DNA of 64,000 nt from Diphasiastrum complanatum (GCA_029204225.1 CM055101.1:1658003-1722002), one strand, 5' to 3'; counted from the stretch's first letter, positions 21,396-32,120 are shown. Notes: a model not told the origin generated them from the letters alone. Translations and numbers: made by a program.

Positions 21396-22253
21396 TCACA
21401 AAAGCATCATTTGCATCTTCAACATCCAAAACATCCTCATCAAGAATAAGATTACCTTTTTGTCTCCTTGATCTCTCTTCTTCTCGTAGCACTCACTTGC
21501 AAAGCGTCCTTTGATGCCACAATAGAAGCACTTGAGCTTTGATCTATCATTCTTTTTGCCATTTGAGGAAGCATCCAATTGATCTTGCCCTTTAGACCAC
21601 TTACTTTTTATTTTGTGCTTGAATTTGCCCTTTGTGAACATAGCCTCCTCTTGAAGTGTCAATGTAGATCCACCTCTTGCTTGAAGCCTATATTTTTCAT
21701 TGATCAAGATCTCTTGAAGGTCCATCAAACTTGGAAAAGTCTTTTGAATAGCAATACTTTGAGAAATATTAGCATGAGCATCCAACAATCCATTAAGAAT
21801 CACTTGAACAAGCTTTCCTTCCTTAATGCTCTCATCAATGCAAGCCAACTCATCTTTCAATGCTTTCATCCTCAAAACAAAACTACTTGGACTTTCTTCA
21901 CTCTTTTGCAAACAAGAAAAGATTTACCTTCTTAGATTCAACACTCTAGAAGTAGACTTGGATTCATAAAGCTTCTTTAATGAATCCCAAGCATTCTTGG
22001 ATGAAGTACACTTACCAACTTTCTTCAGAAGCTCATTGGTAACATTCATATTGATAATGTGTAGAGCCATGTTGGCTCTCTTATCATACATCATTTGATC
22101 CTGTTGTGTTGCTGGGCTCTCCTCTAAACCTACAATAATATACAAAAAATCATTCATCTCAAGAAGCGATTCCATCCCGACTTTCCACAATGAATAGTTA
22201 CTTGAGGTAAGCCTGTCATTGGCTTCCAACATGACTCCACTTAAAGTTGCCAT
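21396..22253 (-). pseudogene. copia A3 gag (broken)
   Basis: Minus strand. MATLSGVMLEANDRLTSSNY, SLWKVGMESLLEMNDFLYII, then UBN2. A TAA after LNLRR splits the frame at about 21924. A4 has CAA (Gln) at the same site, so this is a nonsense change. Second block: QKSEESPSSFVLRMKALKDE, GLLDAHANISQSIAIQKTFP, zinc knuckle CFYCGIKGRFASEC with Arg for His, ending in a frameshifted tail. Both defects are shared with A2. Confidence 0.9.
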
Positions 22254-22843
22254 GTAGAAATGACATGATCTTATTTTTCAACCTGTTTCAATGCACAAAG
22301 TACTCCTTTGAACAACAACAAATGTTTTCAAAAGAAATCACAAAGATTTGAAACTTTCTAAAAAATTCACTTCTAGCACTTATACCAAGCAAATCAACAC
22401 ACATAATCACGGAATCTTGATCAACCTATAATATGTCCTCAATCTAATGACTTTTGCCACTTTATAAGATTGAAACACACTCAAATGAAGTCCAGAAACC
22501 TCACTATCTAGAGATCCAATCAAAATTAGGGTTTTGACAAAATTACAAACAATTGACTATTCCAAATCTACATGCAAATGCTAAAAATTTGATATGCAAT
22601 CTATTAGCCACCACTTAGGCTGATCCAATGATCCACAAATTGGCCAAATCCAGTATGTGAAATCAAGAATTGGAATTGATCAAGTTTGTGAACCTATATA
22701 GGGTTTTGATCTACAAAAGATCCAATCTACAAAAACAAAAAAACTCGATTTTGGTGTAGAATCCTCTCTAGCATGCTCTAGCCTTGATATCTTCACCAAA
22801 TCATTGATGGATATGATTTCCTCCTTCATAACCTGAAACACAA

Positions 22844-22856
22844 GCTCTAATACCTA
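22844..22856 (-). other. primer-binding site of A3
   Basis: Minus-strand AGGTATTAGAGC adjacent to the LTR end, the same two-mismatch PBS variant as A2 and A4. Confidence 0.75.
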
Positions 22857-22857
22857 G

Positions 22858-23501
22858 TGAAGGATTTCAGATAATTGATGATCCAATCCACAAATTGATC
22901 TTGGATTACAAAAGAAGCTACTCTACCAATCTCACCAATGTAAAAAAATCAGCATCTACACACAAAATGAGATGCAAACACTAATAGAACTTGATCAAGC
23001 TTGAATGAAATGATAAACTATTGTTGTTGTCCATACAAAGCCAGCAAGCTACTGTATTTCACATGTGTGGATCCGAAAATAGCAATTATAGATCATTCTA
23101 CACATAAAATTGCATGCAATCACAAGTATAGTGCACCAATGGATAGTAGAACCCAAGAGAACCATGTATAAGCATGAAATGAGATAGAGAAGAGAGAAGA
23201 TCACTCTCTCCATGAGTTACATCCTTTTATAACAGGTCCAAACTCTATTTGGCCACTTGGCTTTCCCTCCAAAATGCTACCCTACTATTTTTGTGCCTAG
23301 ATTCAAAGTACCCAACATTCAAATATGAATCTACTCAAACTCGACTTCTAACTTTCCCACACTTTCAAAAAGTGTCTATTCAAATGAAATTTAGACTAAT
23401 GCACTTTGAAAAGTCAAACTATGTGTCTAAAACAGAGTTGGTCTCAATTTGCCAAATATGAAAATATAGCGAATATGATCAAACTAGTTGAATCTATCAC
23501 A
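22858..23501 (-). repeat. LTR of A3 (644 bp)
   Basis: In the minus sense it begins TGTGATAGATTC and ends CTGAAATCCTTCA, homologous over its full length to the A1 LTR (2356-3001). It includes the TATA box (reverse, about 23224). The sequence beyond 23501 matches the sequence before 35628, so A3 and A4 share their insertion site. Confidence 0.92.
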
Positions 23502-23779
23502 ATTCCTAATCTCAACAATTGGCATAATCTAGCTCTTTAATCTTTGACCCTTATGGCACTTCAAGTATAGTTCGGCCAGTAAATATTGAGTGATAGGATG
23601 AGTGCCACGATACTTTTAAGGCTTGTGGTATTTTGGCCTTTGGTACGGTCTTCACCCGTACCAAAATTTTTTACATTAGCATAACTCCACACATTTTAGA
23701 AACAAATCTCCAATTCTAATGATAGATCAACATTAGCAAAATGTGACTCAACAATGCAACATTTGGATACAATTAGTTA
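23502..23779 (-). other. shared 5' flank of A3/A4 insertion
   Basis: No gene. It reads in the minus sense as the same sequence as 35400-35627 (TAGGAATT, GTACGGGTGAAGACCGTACC, CCTATCACTCAATATTTA). GGTACGG...CCGTACC forms a short hairpin. Confidence 0.7.
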
Positions 23780-24110
23780 TACATTCAAGGGAGATTATCT
23801 TGGATTGCATAGGATTGAACAAGACTAGAATAACCTTCATTTAGTCCCTTCAAGACAACCTGAACTAGCTCTATTTGATTGATTGGCTCCACAATGCATG
23901 TTAGCTCTCTATTGTAGTATTTCACTCTAAGCACATAGCTTTGAACACTTTCTCCTATCTTTTTGGTTGCTTAGGAGGATTTTGTTTTTCAGGATGATAA
24001 TAGATAGCCTTTAATGTATCCAAACAATTTTAGAAGAGACACATACTCCCATCTCTCAAAAATCTCATTGGACATATTCACCTTTATGCAATGAAGTGAC
24101 ATTCTAGATC
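23780..24110 (-). pseudogene. copia H gag scrap (inverted)
   Basis: The minus strand reads LHCIKVNMSNEIFERWEYVS, ESVQSYVLRVKYYNRELTCI, VEPINQIELVQ, matching 35025-35400. It is a UBN2-type gag fragment with stops (for example after LLSS). No other part of that element is attached. Confidence 0.7.
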
Positions 24111-25480
24111 TCTTCTTGAACAACACAAACTACACACTTGTGAGTTGTGATTAAAAATGATGTTGTTAGTTCTTGCAACATAATATTGTTGTAGACTCAA
24201 GATTAGCAAAATCCACAAAGATCTTGACTATTTCAATCTCGTCCAATGTCAGGAATCCTGAAATTTGTCTTGATTTCCATATCTAATGACCCCTAATAGA
24301 CTCACTTGGGTCCAAGACTCTTTTTGTAAGAGTTGGAGTGGATCTTATTTGATTTAAAATTAAACTATTTCAAATCATGAGAATTCAAATAAAGGTAATT
24401 AATGATCTAGCAGCAAGGGTCGGAAGAGACCTTGGAATAGGTGGACTTGATTCAGACAGTATACCACAACCTATTACGAGGTCTATTCCAAGGATGGGCA
24501 TTAGCATACATTAGTATTTTTTGAGTTTTTTTTTTTCAAAAATTGGAGTTTTCAGGTGATTTGTTGCTTAGTCATTCTAGTCCTTTACTTAGTAAAATGG
24601 AAGACACCAATGCAACATTTTTTTTAGTCACATAGGGCCTTGAAGCCTCACTTATTTTGATTGTACCAGATCTTGAGTTCCTATTTGTGATTGTTGTCCA
24701 TAGATTACTAGTTTCAAGTTTCATAACTAGTTAGGTTGTTGATTACGTTTGTCCTTCAAGTATAGCTTGACCAATAATGGACCAAGAATCTTTTGAAATA
24801 TGCTTATCGCCATTATTTGATTTTAGAGTCTTGATAGTCTTGTTGAGTTTGTTTCCCAGCATATATTTGAAGTGACTTGGTTTCCCAACATATATTTGAA
24901 GTGAGTTATACAAAAGTTCCAATAATCTTTTGAAATATGCTTTTTAGGAGATATATACAAGTAGAGTCCAACAAATATATTTGGGCCAATTAATCTACAT
25001 GTCATTTATTTGTTTAATAGTTACTCTCTTTAGATTTATTACCTCTGCCTTCTACCCAAGGACATGACACTTGATTGGCTACATGCTACCCTTAGAGAAG
25101 TCTCCGGAAACAGCTAGGAAGTAATAGAGAGAGAGCGGGAATTTGCAAGGGGGTGCGATTTACATGTAAGATATGATGATCATCATTCACATGTTAACCC
25201 ATTTGTACATACAATTTTGTACATGTTTGTTTTTTCTCTAACACATTTTGTTCTATTTCGTTTAGTGCAAAAAATACAATACACTGTGGACGCATGGACG
25301 ACACTTTCGTACGAAGCACATTGACAAAAGTAGAAACACGTACGATTGTGGAGTCATGGCAAATTTTACCCGAGAGAGTCAAGCAAACACGACGGACAAC
25401 AATTTACTCTCTTCTCAATCTGATTATTGTGGGACAATCAATGACATCCTCGAAGTTGAATTTAGGCAATTCAACTTTTT
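23938..25480 (-). repeat. right arm of second large inverted repeat (partner 17945-19683)
   Basis: Reverse complement of the left arm. The outer end at about 25480 lies inside DUF4216: beyond it only this copy continues (VKWFKVSCNG). This shows that the right-hand DUF4216 is the source locus and that the left arm is the derived copy. Confidence 0.85.
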
Positions 25481-25736
25481 TATATTTGATGTCAAATGGT
25501 TCAAAGTTAGTTGCAATGGTCCCAATGCAACTGTTAGGAAAGATGAGAGTGGTTATTTTGTCATTGACTCTACGAAGCTTTGGACGGATCGAAGCGATAC
25601 AATTGTTTTTCCTCAACAATGTGAGCAGGTACATTTCTTCTATGTATTCAAGATGTTATGCTCTTTTGTTGTCAATCAATCGACTTTCAATATACTACAA
25701 AAAATGTATATTGTGTGTATACCCAAGCAACTGTAA
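25266..25736 (+). pseudogene. CACTA-type DUF4216 domain
   Basis: Plus-strand frame from CKKYNTLWTHGRHFRTKHID through NTYDCGVMANFTRESQ, SDYCGTINDILEVEFRQF, FIFDVKWFKV, VRKDESGYFVIDSTKL, DTIVFPQQCEQVHFFYV. This is the DUF4216 pattern (YxGxIxxIxExxF, FxCxW, GFxxVDxxxL, PFxxxxQxxQVFY) that accompanies Tnp2 in plant CACTA transposons. A TAG precedes it at 25263. The frame is open for about 155 codons and ends after CIPKQL. No transposase catalytic domain, terminal inverted repeat or CACTA end is visible nearby. It is a relic rather than a working transposon. Confidence 0.78.
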
Positions 25737-25739
25737 CAT

Positions 25740-26290
25740 AGCTATGGATACTAGCTATGAGTCAACATTTATGAGCTTGAAGACATTATAACTACAACCA
25801 AGGAAGGAAAACTTGTTCAAATTCTCTCCGATTTGGAAGCGGCATTGAATACTTTTTTCAAAGTATTGCAATCCAAAAAGGGCTTACCACCTTGGACTAT
25901 CAACTTGCCAACATGAACATAGCAAGAGTAATTAGCTTCGAACATCAAGCAAGATGATGAGAAATTTTAATTATAGATATAAGTAAGGAAAAGATAAAAT
26001 TGAGTTAAAATTAGAGGTTCAGATTCAAATAAGCAAGTAGTAAAAAAAACAAATCAAAGTTGAATTGCTTTCATTTTACAAGTGAATCTTTTAAGAGGAA
26101 GATGACTTAATAGAAGGGTGGTAGCCAAGGTAAATTTACATTTTTCATAAGGTTGATAAGAGTTCCCTTATGATATCTTCAAATATTACGTGTTATATAA
26201 TGGATCTTGGGATTCAAGGTGGACAATTAGGTGATATTAAAAAGGATGAAATATAGTAGGCTTTATAAGCTAAAAGCTTTTATTTATAGT
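25740..26290. other. no gene recognised
   Basis: Short open fragments only (for example SDLEAALNTFFKVLQSKKGL near 25830, possibly the continuation of the CACTA ORF). The rest is AT-rich and uninformative. Confidence 0.4.
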
Positions 26291-26291
26291 A

Positions 26292-27050
26292 ATGAAGAAG
26301 TTAAGAATGTTATGCAAATCGTATCTTTGGTTCTACCTCTTGATTTTTTTACAATATGCAACACAAGTTCATTTTCTAGGAAAAGAAAAGAAAAGTCATG
26401 ATAAGACATTTGTGACATTGATTATTAATGACAATAGTATGCATACATGGATATACTTACTCAAGAGCATGGAACAAGTGAAGGACAGATTCTTTAAGTT
26501 TAAATTTATGATGGAGAACCAACTCAACATCAAGATCAAAATATTGAGATTAAGAAATACAAGTGAGTAAAGTTGTAAGTATTTTATCAAAATTTAGAGC
26601 ACATGGTAATCGAAGACAAATCTCTTGCCCAAAGACTCCTCAACAAAATGAAATGGATGAGAGACAAAATGTTTTTGAGTGTCCTAAAGCTCCAACTTGA
26701 GGTGCACATTTTGGGATGAGACAGTCAATTACACTAACTTCATTTCAAATAGGCCAACATTTGCTCCACTTGATGGTAAGCTATCTTATGCAATTCTTTA
26801 AGGTAAAAAGCCTAATATTAAAGATCTCAAAGTGTTTTCATGCAGAAAGCTTGTTTGCCTTAAACAATAGAACACTTGTATGGGCTCAAGCAAGCCCCAA
26901 GATATTTGAATGCTCGATTCAAAAATTTCTAGCTTGGCCTTTAGTTCATTATGAGTAAGCATAATGCATTTTCTTAACAACACATTTCTACTATTATGTT
27001 GATGACACTGTTCAAGAAAGATAGTATGTTTGGTGATTTGATTCCGTTTC
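26292..27050 (+). pseudogene. copia F integrase-RT relic
   Basis: A strongly decayed copia pol: FVTLIINDNSMHTWIYLLKS, RFFKFKFMMENQLNIKIKIL (integrase core before the second Asp, whose DNGGEF motif is gone), then across frames TPQQNEMDERQN, FWDETVNYTNFISNRPTFAP and LKVFSC. It jumps directly to the RT motif YGLKQAPRYLNARF near 26880, a large internal deletion. It belongs to a lineage different from A, B and C. Numerous stops make it inert. Confidence 0.72.
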
Positions 27051-27645
27051 CTGATATTCTTCATATGCTTCTTATAGCTGAAATCTTTTAGAAAAATCTT
27101 CTCAAAAATCTTCTAACATACTCCCACTATAATTTGGTGGTCCCTTGGCACCTGTGTGTGTCTTTGATGTTGGCGGGCATGGCGATGTGGAACCATGAGG
27201 TTAAAAAGAAAGAAAGTGAAGGAGGTTTGAGAAAATATAGGGAGATGAGAAATGGTAAATCGAGGGAAAAAGTTTTGGAAATAAACCATGCACAGGAAAG
27301 GGGAGAAACAAAGAGGGTGTATGTATAAAAATATTTATAAAAATAAAAGAAAAAATTAAAAGGGAGAATCCAAAAGAACGGTGAAAAACAAGAAAAACAA
27401 AAGTGAGTCCATGAATGTCTTATGTCAAACTTTTTATTTTTTTTTGTAGGATATAGATGATGGATCAACTGCTCATTAAGTCTGTTCAATCTATTTGCCC
27501 TTCTATCTTTGGCATCTCGATTTTCGTGGTGGGTTGCAATGACCAAATAGATAAACCTAGACCACAATGAGCTGCACATTAAGGATTGCACATGGATTGG
27601 GCCTACTGTCGGGTGCATGTTTCCCATGAAGCACGTCATATACCA
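27051..27645. other. no gene recognised
   Basis: A-rich noncoding stretch. The 170-codon minus-strand ORF over 27127-27639 is made of F/L/S-rich low-complexity text, the complement of the A-rich strand, and is not called. Confidence 0.5.
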
Positions 27646-27985
27646 TCATTCCAACCTCACTATGTTGACAAAGAACATTGTCGATAAGTGATGGTAGGTC
27701 CGGTATAGCATGATTTGATCTTCAATAGTCGTCGACTTGAATCTTTTATTGGGATTGAAACATGTTTCGCCAAAGTAGATATCCCATTTGGTATCCATCT
27801 TTGCCTCACTTAGAAGAGTCTCCACATTGTAATAGGTTTCTAGGACAATGGGATCTGGAGTGTTAGCCGTGTCAGTCAGGAATCGGTTGAAGGCCCTTTT
27901 TAAGAATCTCACAATCTCTCCAAGAAACTAAGTGTCAATGCATTCTCTCCCTCATACAAGTAGAAATCCGACCTCCTATAGATGC
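27646..27985 (-). pseudogene. unrecognised ORF fragment
   Basis: The minus strand reads RSDFYLYEGENALTLSFLE and, after a one-base frameshift near 27910, MRFLKRAFNRFLTDTANTPD, PIVLETYYNVETLLSEAKMD, KWDIYFGETCFNPNKRFK, IEDQIMLYRTYHHLSTMFFV. Composition looks like real protein and the frame continues through the shift, so it is probably a gene or transposon fragment. I do not recognise the family and see no paralogue in the window. Confidence 0.45.
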
Positions 27986-28799
27986 AATATGTTGGGACAC
28001 TTTCTTCTCTCCTCCTAATTTGATTGGTTTAGTGACATAAGGATCCTCAAATTTGGTTGGCCTAATTTCATGGATCTCTCACTTTTGATTGGTCACATGA
28101 TTTAATGACAACACATATGGAAGTGTCATTAACCCTCTATTATCATGCATATAGTTGGCATATGATGAGATTCGGGTTTATACACGTTGGGTTGAGTAAA
28201 GGCTCTTGTTGACTAGACATTCCTGTATAATTTTTTTTAAGCCCAGCTACAGAACCGAGTGTGATTCTCGATCTATTACGCTACTTCAAAATCCGGGAAA
28301 TCTCTCTGTCGATCTCTGGATCTCTCTCGCTTTTGGTTGCTTTTGCTCTCGTGCGTGCATACATATCACTGACGACGAAGAAACTACGACACTAATGCTC
28401 TACAGCTAAAGATACTGCTAGTTAGTCTGCTGCTATTGCTCAAAAAACTACTCCGCCGCCCACTGCCTCTTACAGCATTTTGGGCTTCTGCTGCATAGTG
28501 TTAGTTGGTTGCTCTTATTGTATATTCAATTTTAGCATGGATAGTGCCAAGGTTCACGTTCAGGTTGCATGTTTACACTTTTTTTTGTAGTGCTCATTCG
28601 CAGCAGGTATGTGTTGATAGTTGGTTGTAACTTGTATATTTCGTAGCTATTTGGGAGTGTGTACGCGCACCTGGGAAGTCATTGCTTGGTAGTGTGGGAT
28701 AATGATTGAACCAGAGTGTGGGTTTTCTTAAACTTGCTGTTCCATGATCTGTCACTTACTCTAATTAATTTCTCTTGTCTATGGTTTCTTTTCTATATT
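27986..28799. other. no gene recognised
   Basis: Noncoding on both strands as far as I can see. 28206-28530 is more GC-rich, with TCTCTCTGTCGATCTCTGG-type text resembling a plant 5' UTR or an LTR end. Confidence 0.4.
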
Positions 28800-29744
28800 T
28801 AGCTTGTCAGAGGAAGTGATTAAGCTTCTGCTTGACGAGTATCTTCCAAACGTATTGTCAGATTCTTTCGTCGAACTCTAGTTTTCATCTACCATCATGG
28901 CGAAAGCATCAGACTTTTCTTCATCTTCCTCAATGATGTTCGCCTGCTCCGCATCCTTTCTCTTGAGATCGTCTCACTTTTTGTTGCATTCTCGAGCGAA
29001 ATGTCCAAGTTTATCGCAGTAGAAACACTTCTTGTCCGACCTGTCTTGCAACTCTTTCTTCTTTCCTTCCTTCCATGGCTGACTGGATTGTCCTTTTTCT
29101 ATCGTCTGCACCTGCTTTGGTCCTTTGAATCCGATTTTCTTGAAACCGGTGAGTAGCGCCACTTCGTCTTGGGTCGAATTGATCTTGCGCCTCCCTTCCT
29201 CCTACAAGAGCCGCCTACTAATGAAGTCCATATCCATCCTATCTTAGAATCCATCAAGCATCATCACCAAGGCATCATAGCTTGGTGGCAAGCTAGTGAT
29301 CAACGTGTAGATCAGCTGCTACTTGTCAATCTTTGTTCTAGCAGGCTCTAGTTGATCCCAATGTTCTTGATTCTTTCAATATGTTCTCTCATCGGCTCTC
29401 TATCGTTCATCTTGGTGCTTCGTAACTGCCTCTGAAGCATGAGGATGCTCAAAAATCCCTTGGCTTGATAGCTGGCCTGTAGCGTAGTGTCCCAAACACC
29501 CTTGGCTGTTTCTTGGTCTCTCACATGCAAGATGGCCGCATTGCCAAGCGACATGCAAAGCCTTTGCTTCCCTAGTTCTCACCACCTCTGCTTGCGCGTC
29601 GTTCTTCATGCAACCCTCCTGATCCAGCTCAATTGTCTCTGTTCCTGCAACCACGCACCACAAGCCTCTCTCCCTGAGCAGTATTTTCAGCTTCCAGCTC
29701 CACGAGGCATAATTCGCGCCTTTCAGTTGATAGTCCATGCTCAC
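28800..29744 (-). pseudogene. copia G gag relic with zinc knuckle
   Basis: The minus strand starts MSMDYQLKGANYASWSWKLK, LRERGLWCVVAGTE (N-terminal gag), then after a frameshift MSLGNAAILHVRDQETAKGV, LMLQRQLRSTKMNDREPM (UBN2), and after another break KKCFYCDKLGHFARECNKK, a complete C-x2-C-x4-H-x4-C knuckle. The acidic tail DAEQANIIEEDEEKSDAFAM continues to about 28900. At least two frameshifts and several stops are present. A PBS-like site lies upstream at 29923-29936. Confidence 0.82.
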
Positions 29745-29922
29745 TCCTAAGCCTGGGAGTCAGTGCTAGCATCAAAGATCCATCCACCACCACCATCTTT
29801 ATCTCCATGGATCCTTCTCCAGCCATTCTGGATCTTTCTCGAGTACAGCCGTCCTTCGAGATTCTAGATATGATGTTAGTCCTGATAGCATGAGTCAGCT
29901 CACACCGATAAGGATGATCACG

Positions 29923-29936
29923 TCCTGAGTACCAAA
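29923..29936 (-). other. possible primer-binding site of copia G
   Basis: Minus-strand TTTGGTACTCAGGACG resembles TGGTATCAGAGC with changes. It lies about 180 bp upstream of the gag start. The LTR before it cannot be delimited. Confidence 0.35.
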
Positions 29937-29944
29937 TGATTGAC

Positions 29945-31343
29945 ACGATCCTTTTCCTCCCTTTACGCGAGTGGACCCATAACCTTTGATGATTTACTTA
30001 CAGCGAAATAGAAATAGGATCCAATTATCTATCAGACATAATCATAAACAATCAGAACGTAAGCAAGCAGAGATCATTCCAGAATCAAGAACACGATATC
30101 ACTCGCAAGATCACACAAAAAGCGTGTTTTCCATTCATATGCTATGTACATATATTTGTGTGCCAGATGCACTCCATGATTAAAAAATGATCGACCCTGC
30201 ATATGTGTCATTAACTACCAACCGCTTCATCTTTCATGCCAAGATGAAAACATAACCCACTCCCTTGTATCAACATTGTATGGCTACAATTGTCATTGAC
30301 GCAAAAAAGATGGTGGTCATGCACCCGGTGCTCGATGCCCAGCATCGAGCACCCATCGTTGTGCCCCCTCAACACTTTTTCTTCGAAATCTTCCATCTCT
30401 CCGAGGCAAACAGTCACGACCTCCTAGTGCCACACATCATTGAGAAGCTCTAGAGTCCAAACCAACTGAATCAATTTAAGTGAGGACAATACCCAGTATT
30501 TGTACCCACGATCCATCTTGATTGTTTCTAGCACAGTGCTCGTTTCCCATTCGTCTACATCAAGCTTCCACGTCAGCACTCCCAGCTCTGACAGTCAAAA
30601 CTTGCATAGTAAATTCAGCTTGAATTTTCTCTTTTCATATCCTTTCCAATAGGTACAAGCAAAACTAATCTCAGTAGTTGCTTGTTGAGTGTGAATACCG
30701 TGCATGTGTTCATGTGGCACTGGACGATTGGGACTAAACTTGTGCGTAAGTCGGTGAACCTCGTCGTTTGCATTGTACTCCCAAGCTTCCGACTCTTTCT
30801 ACATTCATTGAAAACATAATTAGAATGTCTTAACTAGCAAAAGCTTTTATAACTGAAATGTCATAATTGATTAAACAGTCAGTATCAGTCCATTTATAGG
30901 TTGCTGTGTCCATGTTAGAACAATGCTGGCAAGACTACGTGAAGTTATGAAGGAAAGAAAGCGATGTGTGTTGCTTGCATGGGTTTTGCATCAAACCATC
31001 TTTTGACTCAAAAATATGTTCTCACCTGCGACAACCTCGCACATGACCAACAATCGTTTAAATTCTTTTTTCAAAATGGGGGCCCAAATAAATATTGGGC
31101 CTCATTTTCTCTCATTCTAACTAATAAAAAGTCGTTTTGAAGGCTTTGAAAAAATGGAGAGTTTAAATTGGATATAATATTTTAGGCTACATTAAAATTT
31201 TCTGTCATTGTGATATTATGCTAGGTTCAAGTCTAGCCTATAAAAATCTGAGCTAACCCATGATAAACCCTGGGTGAACTGCCACATAGGACGACTAATG
31301 AGTTAATTAATCCCAATTAGCAAACATGTTTAGGCAAGGAAGA
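29945..31343. other. noncoding; probable LTR of copia G in its first part
   Basis: No gene. The stretch up to about 30600 is likely the LTR of the gag relic at 28800-29744, by position. It contains a perfect hairpin at 30327-30353. 30600-31340 holds nothing recognisable. Confidence 0.4.
30327..30353. repeat. perfect 12-bp hairpin with 3-nt loop
   Basis: GGTGCTCGATGC, loop CCA, GCATCGAGCACC. It is the most GC-rich inverted repeat in the window and sits in the probable LTR of copia G. Confidence 0.9.
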
Positions 31344-31369
31344 GGCCCTTTTTGAGCTCAAAAAGGGCC
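31344..31369. repeat. perfect 26-bp palindrome
   Basis: GGCCCTTTTTGAG followed at once by CTCAAAAAGGGCC. Both halves are exact complements and the flanking bases do not extend it. It lies 9 bp outside the long foldback at 31379. Confidence 0.92.
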
Positions 31370-31378
31370 CTAATGAGG

Positions 31379-31968
31379 GCAATACCAAGATATAAATCAA
31401 TTTGCCATCTATATTTAACCACAAACCATAACCCTAACAATATTGCTGATCACACAAATCTATTGAGAACGCAAGGGGGCTAACTGGCTCTGTGACTGAC
31501 TTGTTTGTGACGATTGGGTGTCTCACCTAAAAATGATCACACTAAAGAGGCATATGGTGTGCAGGTCGTTGACGTTCTTGAACCTCATGGTTCACCGCAT
31601 CGAAATGAGCAAAGTGTGTTTGCTACTTCAAACTCAATAACTCTAAAAGGTTGCATGAGATTCATTTGGAATAAAACAAGTGTCCACATGTAACCAATTT
31701 GAAGTGTTGAGTTCAAAGTAGTAGCATCATTTTCTCTCTTTGATGCTACGAACCGCAAGGTTGAAGGACTGCCATGGGCCTACACATCATGTTCCTCTTT
31801 CCTCTTTGGTCTCTTCATAGAAGAGACACCCTCTCATTACATATGAGTCACTTTTGGGACCACTGAGCCTCTTATTGACGTCTACTCCTAAATGTGGTTC
31901 AATTTGGATCATCATTGTTCCTTGAACTTGAAATGGTTGTGAACGGATAATAAATGTGTTGGTATTGA
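31379..31968. repeat. ~590-bp imperfect foldback (long hairpin)
   Basis: The left arm 31379-31665 and right arm 31682-31968 are complementary along their length around a centre near 31673. Matched blocks include CAATACC/GGTATTG (ends), GGGTGTCTC/GAGACACCC, AAGAGG/CCTCTT, CTTGAACCT against AAGGTTGAAGG, GCATC/GATGC, GCTACT/AGTAGC, AACTCAA/TTGAGTT and GGTTGCATG/CATGTAACC. I judge identity at roughly 65-75% with small indels. There is no ORF. It is either a foldback MITE or a locus transcribed as a long hairpin RNA. Confidence 0.8.
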
Positions 31969-32044
31969 CGTTGTAGCTATGAGTTAGAAAAGTTTTGACA
32001 TTCGTTTCACAGTACTCTATTTTTTTAGCTCATGGGATGTGTGA

Positions 32045-32045
32045 C

Positions 32046-32120
<75 letters not shown>

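Larger units (their letters stand above)
20634..23501 (-). mobile_element. Ty1/copia element A3, 5' half with full LTR
   Basis: On the minus strand: a 644-bp LTR (22858-23501), PBS variant, leader, gag, pre-integrase, then integrase truncated after about 100 codons at 20634. It is closely related to A2. LTR and flank also match A4 (35628 onward). Confidence 0.92.

Noticed and set aside
27127-27639. 170-codon minus-strand ORF
   Set aside because: F/L/S/Y-rich complement of A-rich DNA, no domain, and the frame simply lacks stops by composition.
28800-28880. Exon-like plus-strand sequence after a TTTAG acceptor (LSEEVIKLLLDEYLPN)
   Set aside because: The minus strand here is a coherent continuation of the copia G gag tail (DEEKSDAFAMMVDEN, SSTKESDN), so the plus-strand frame is a shadow.
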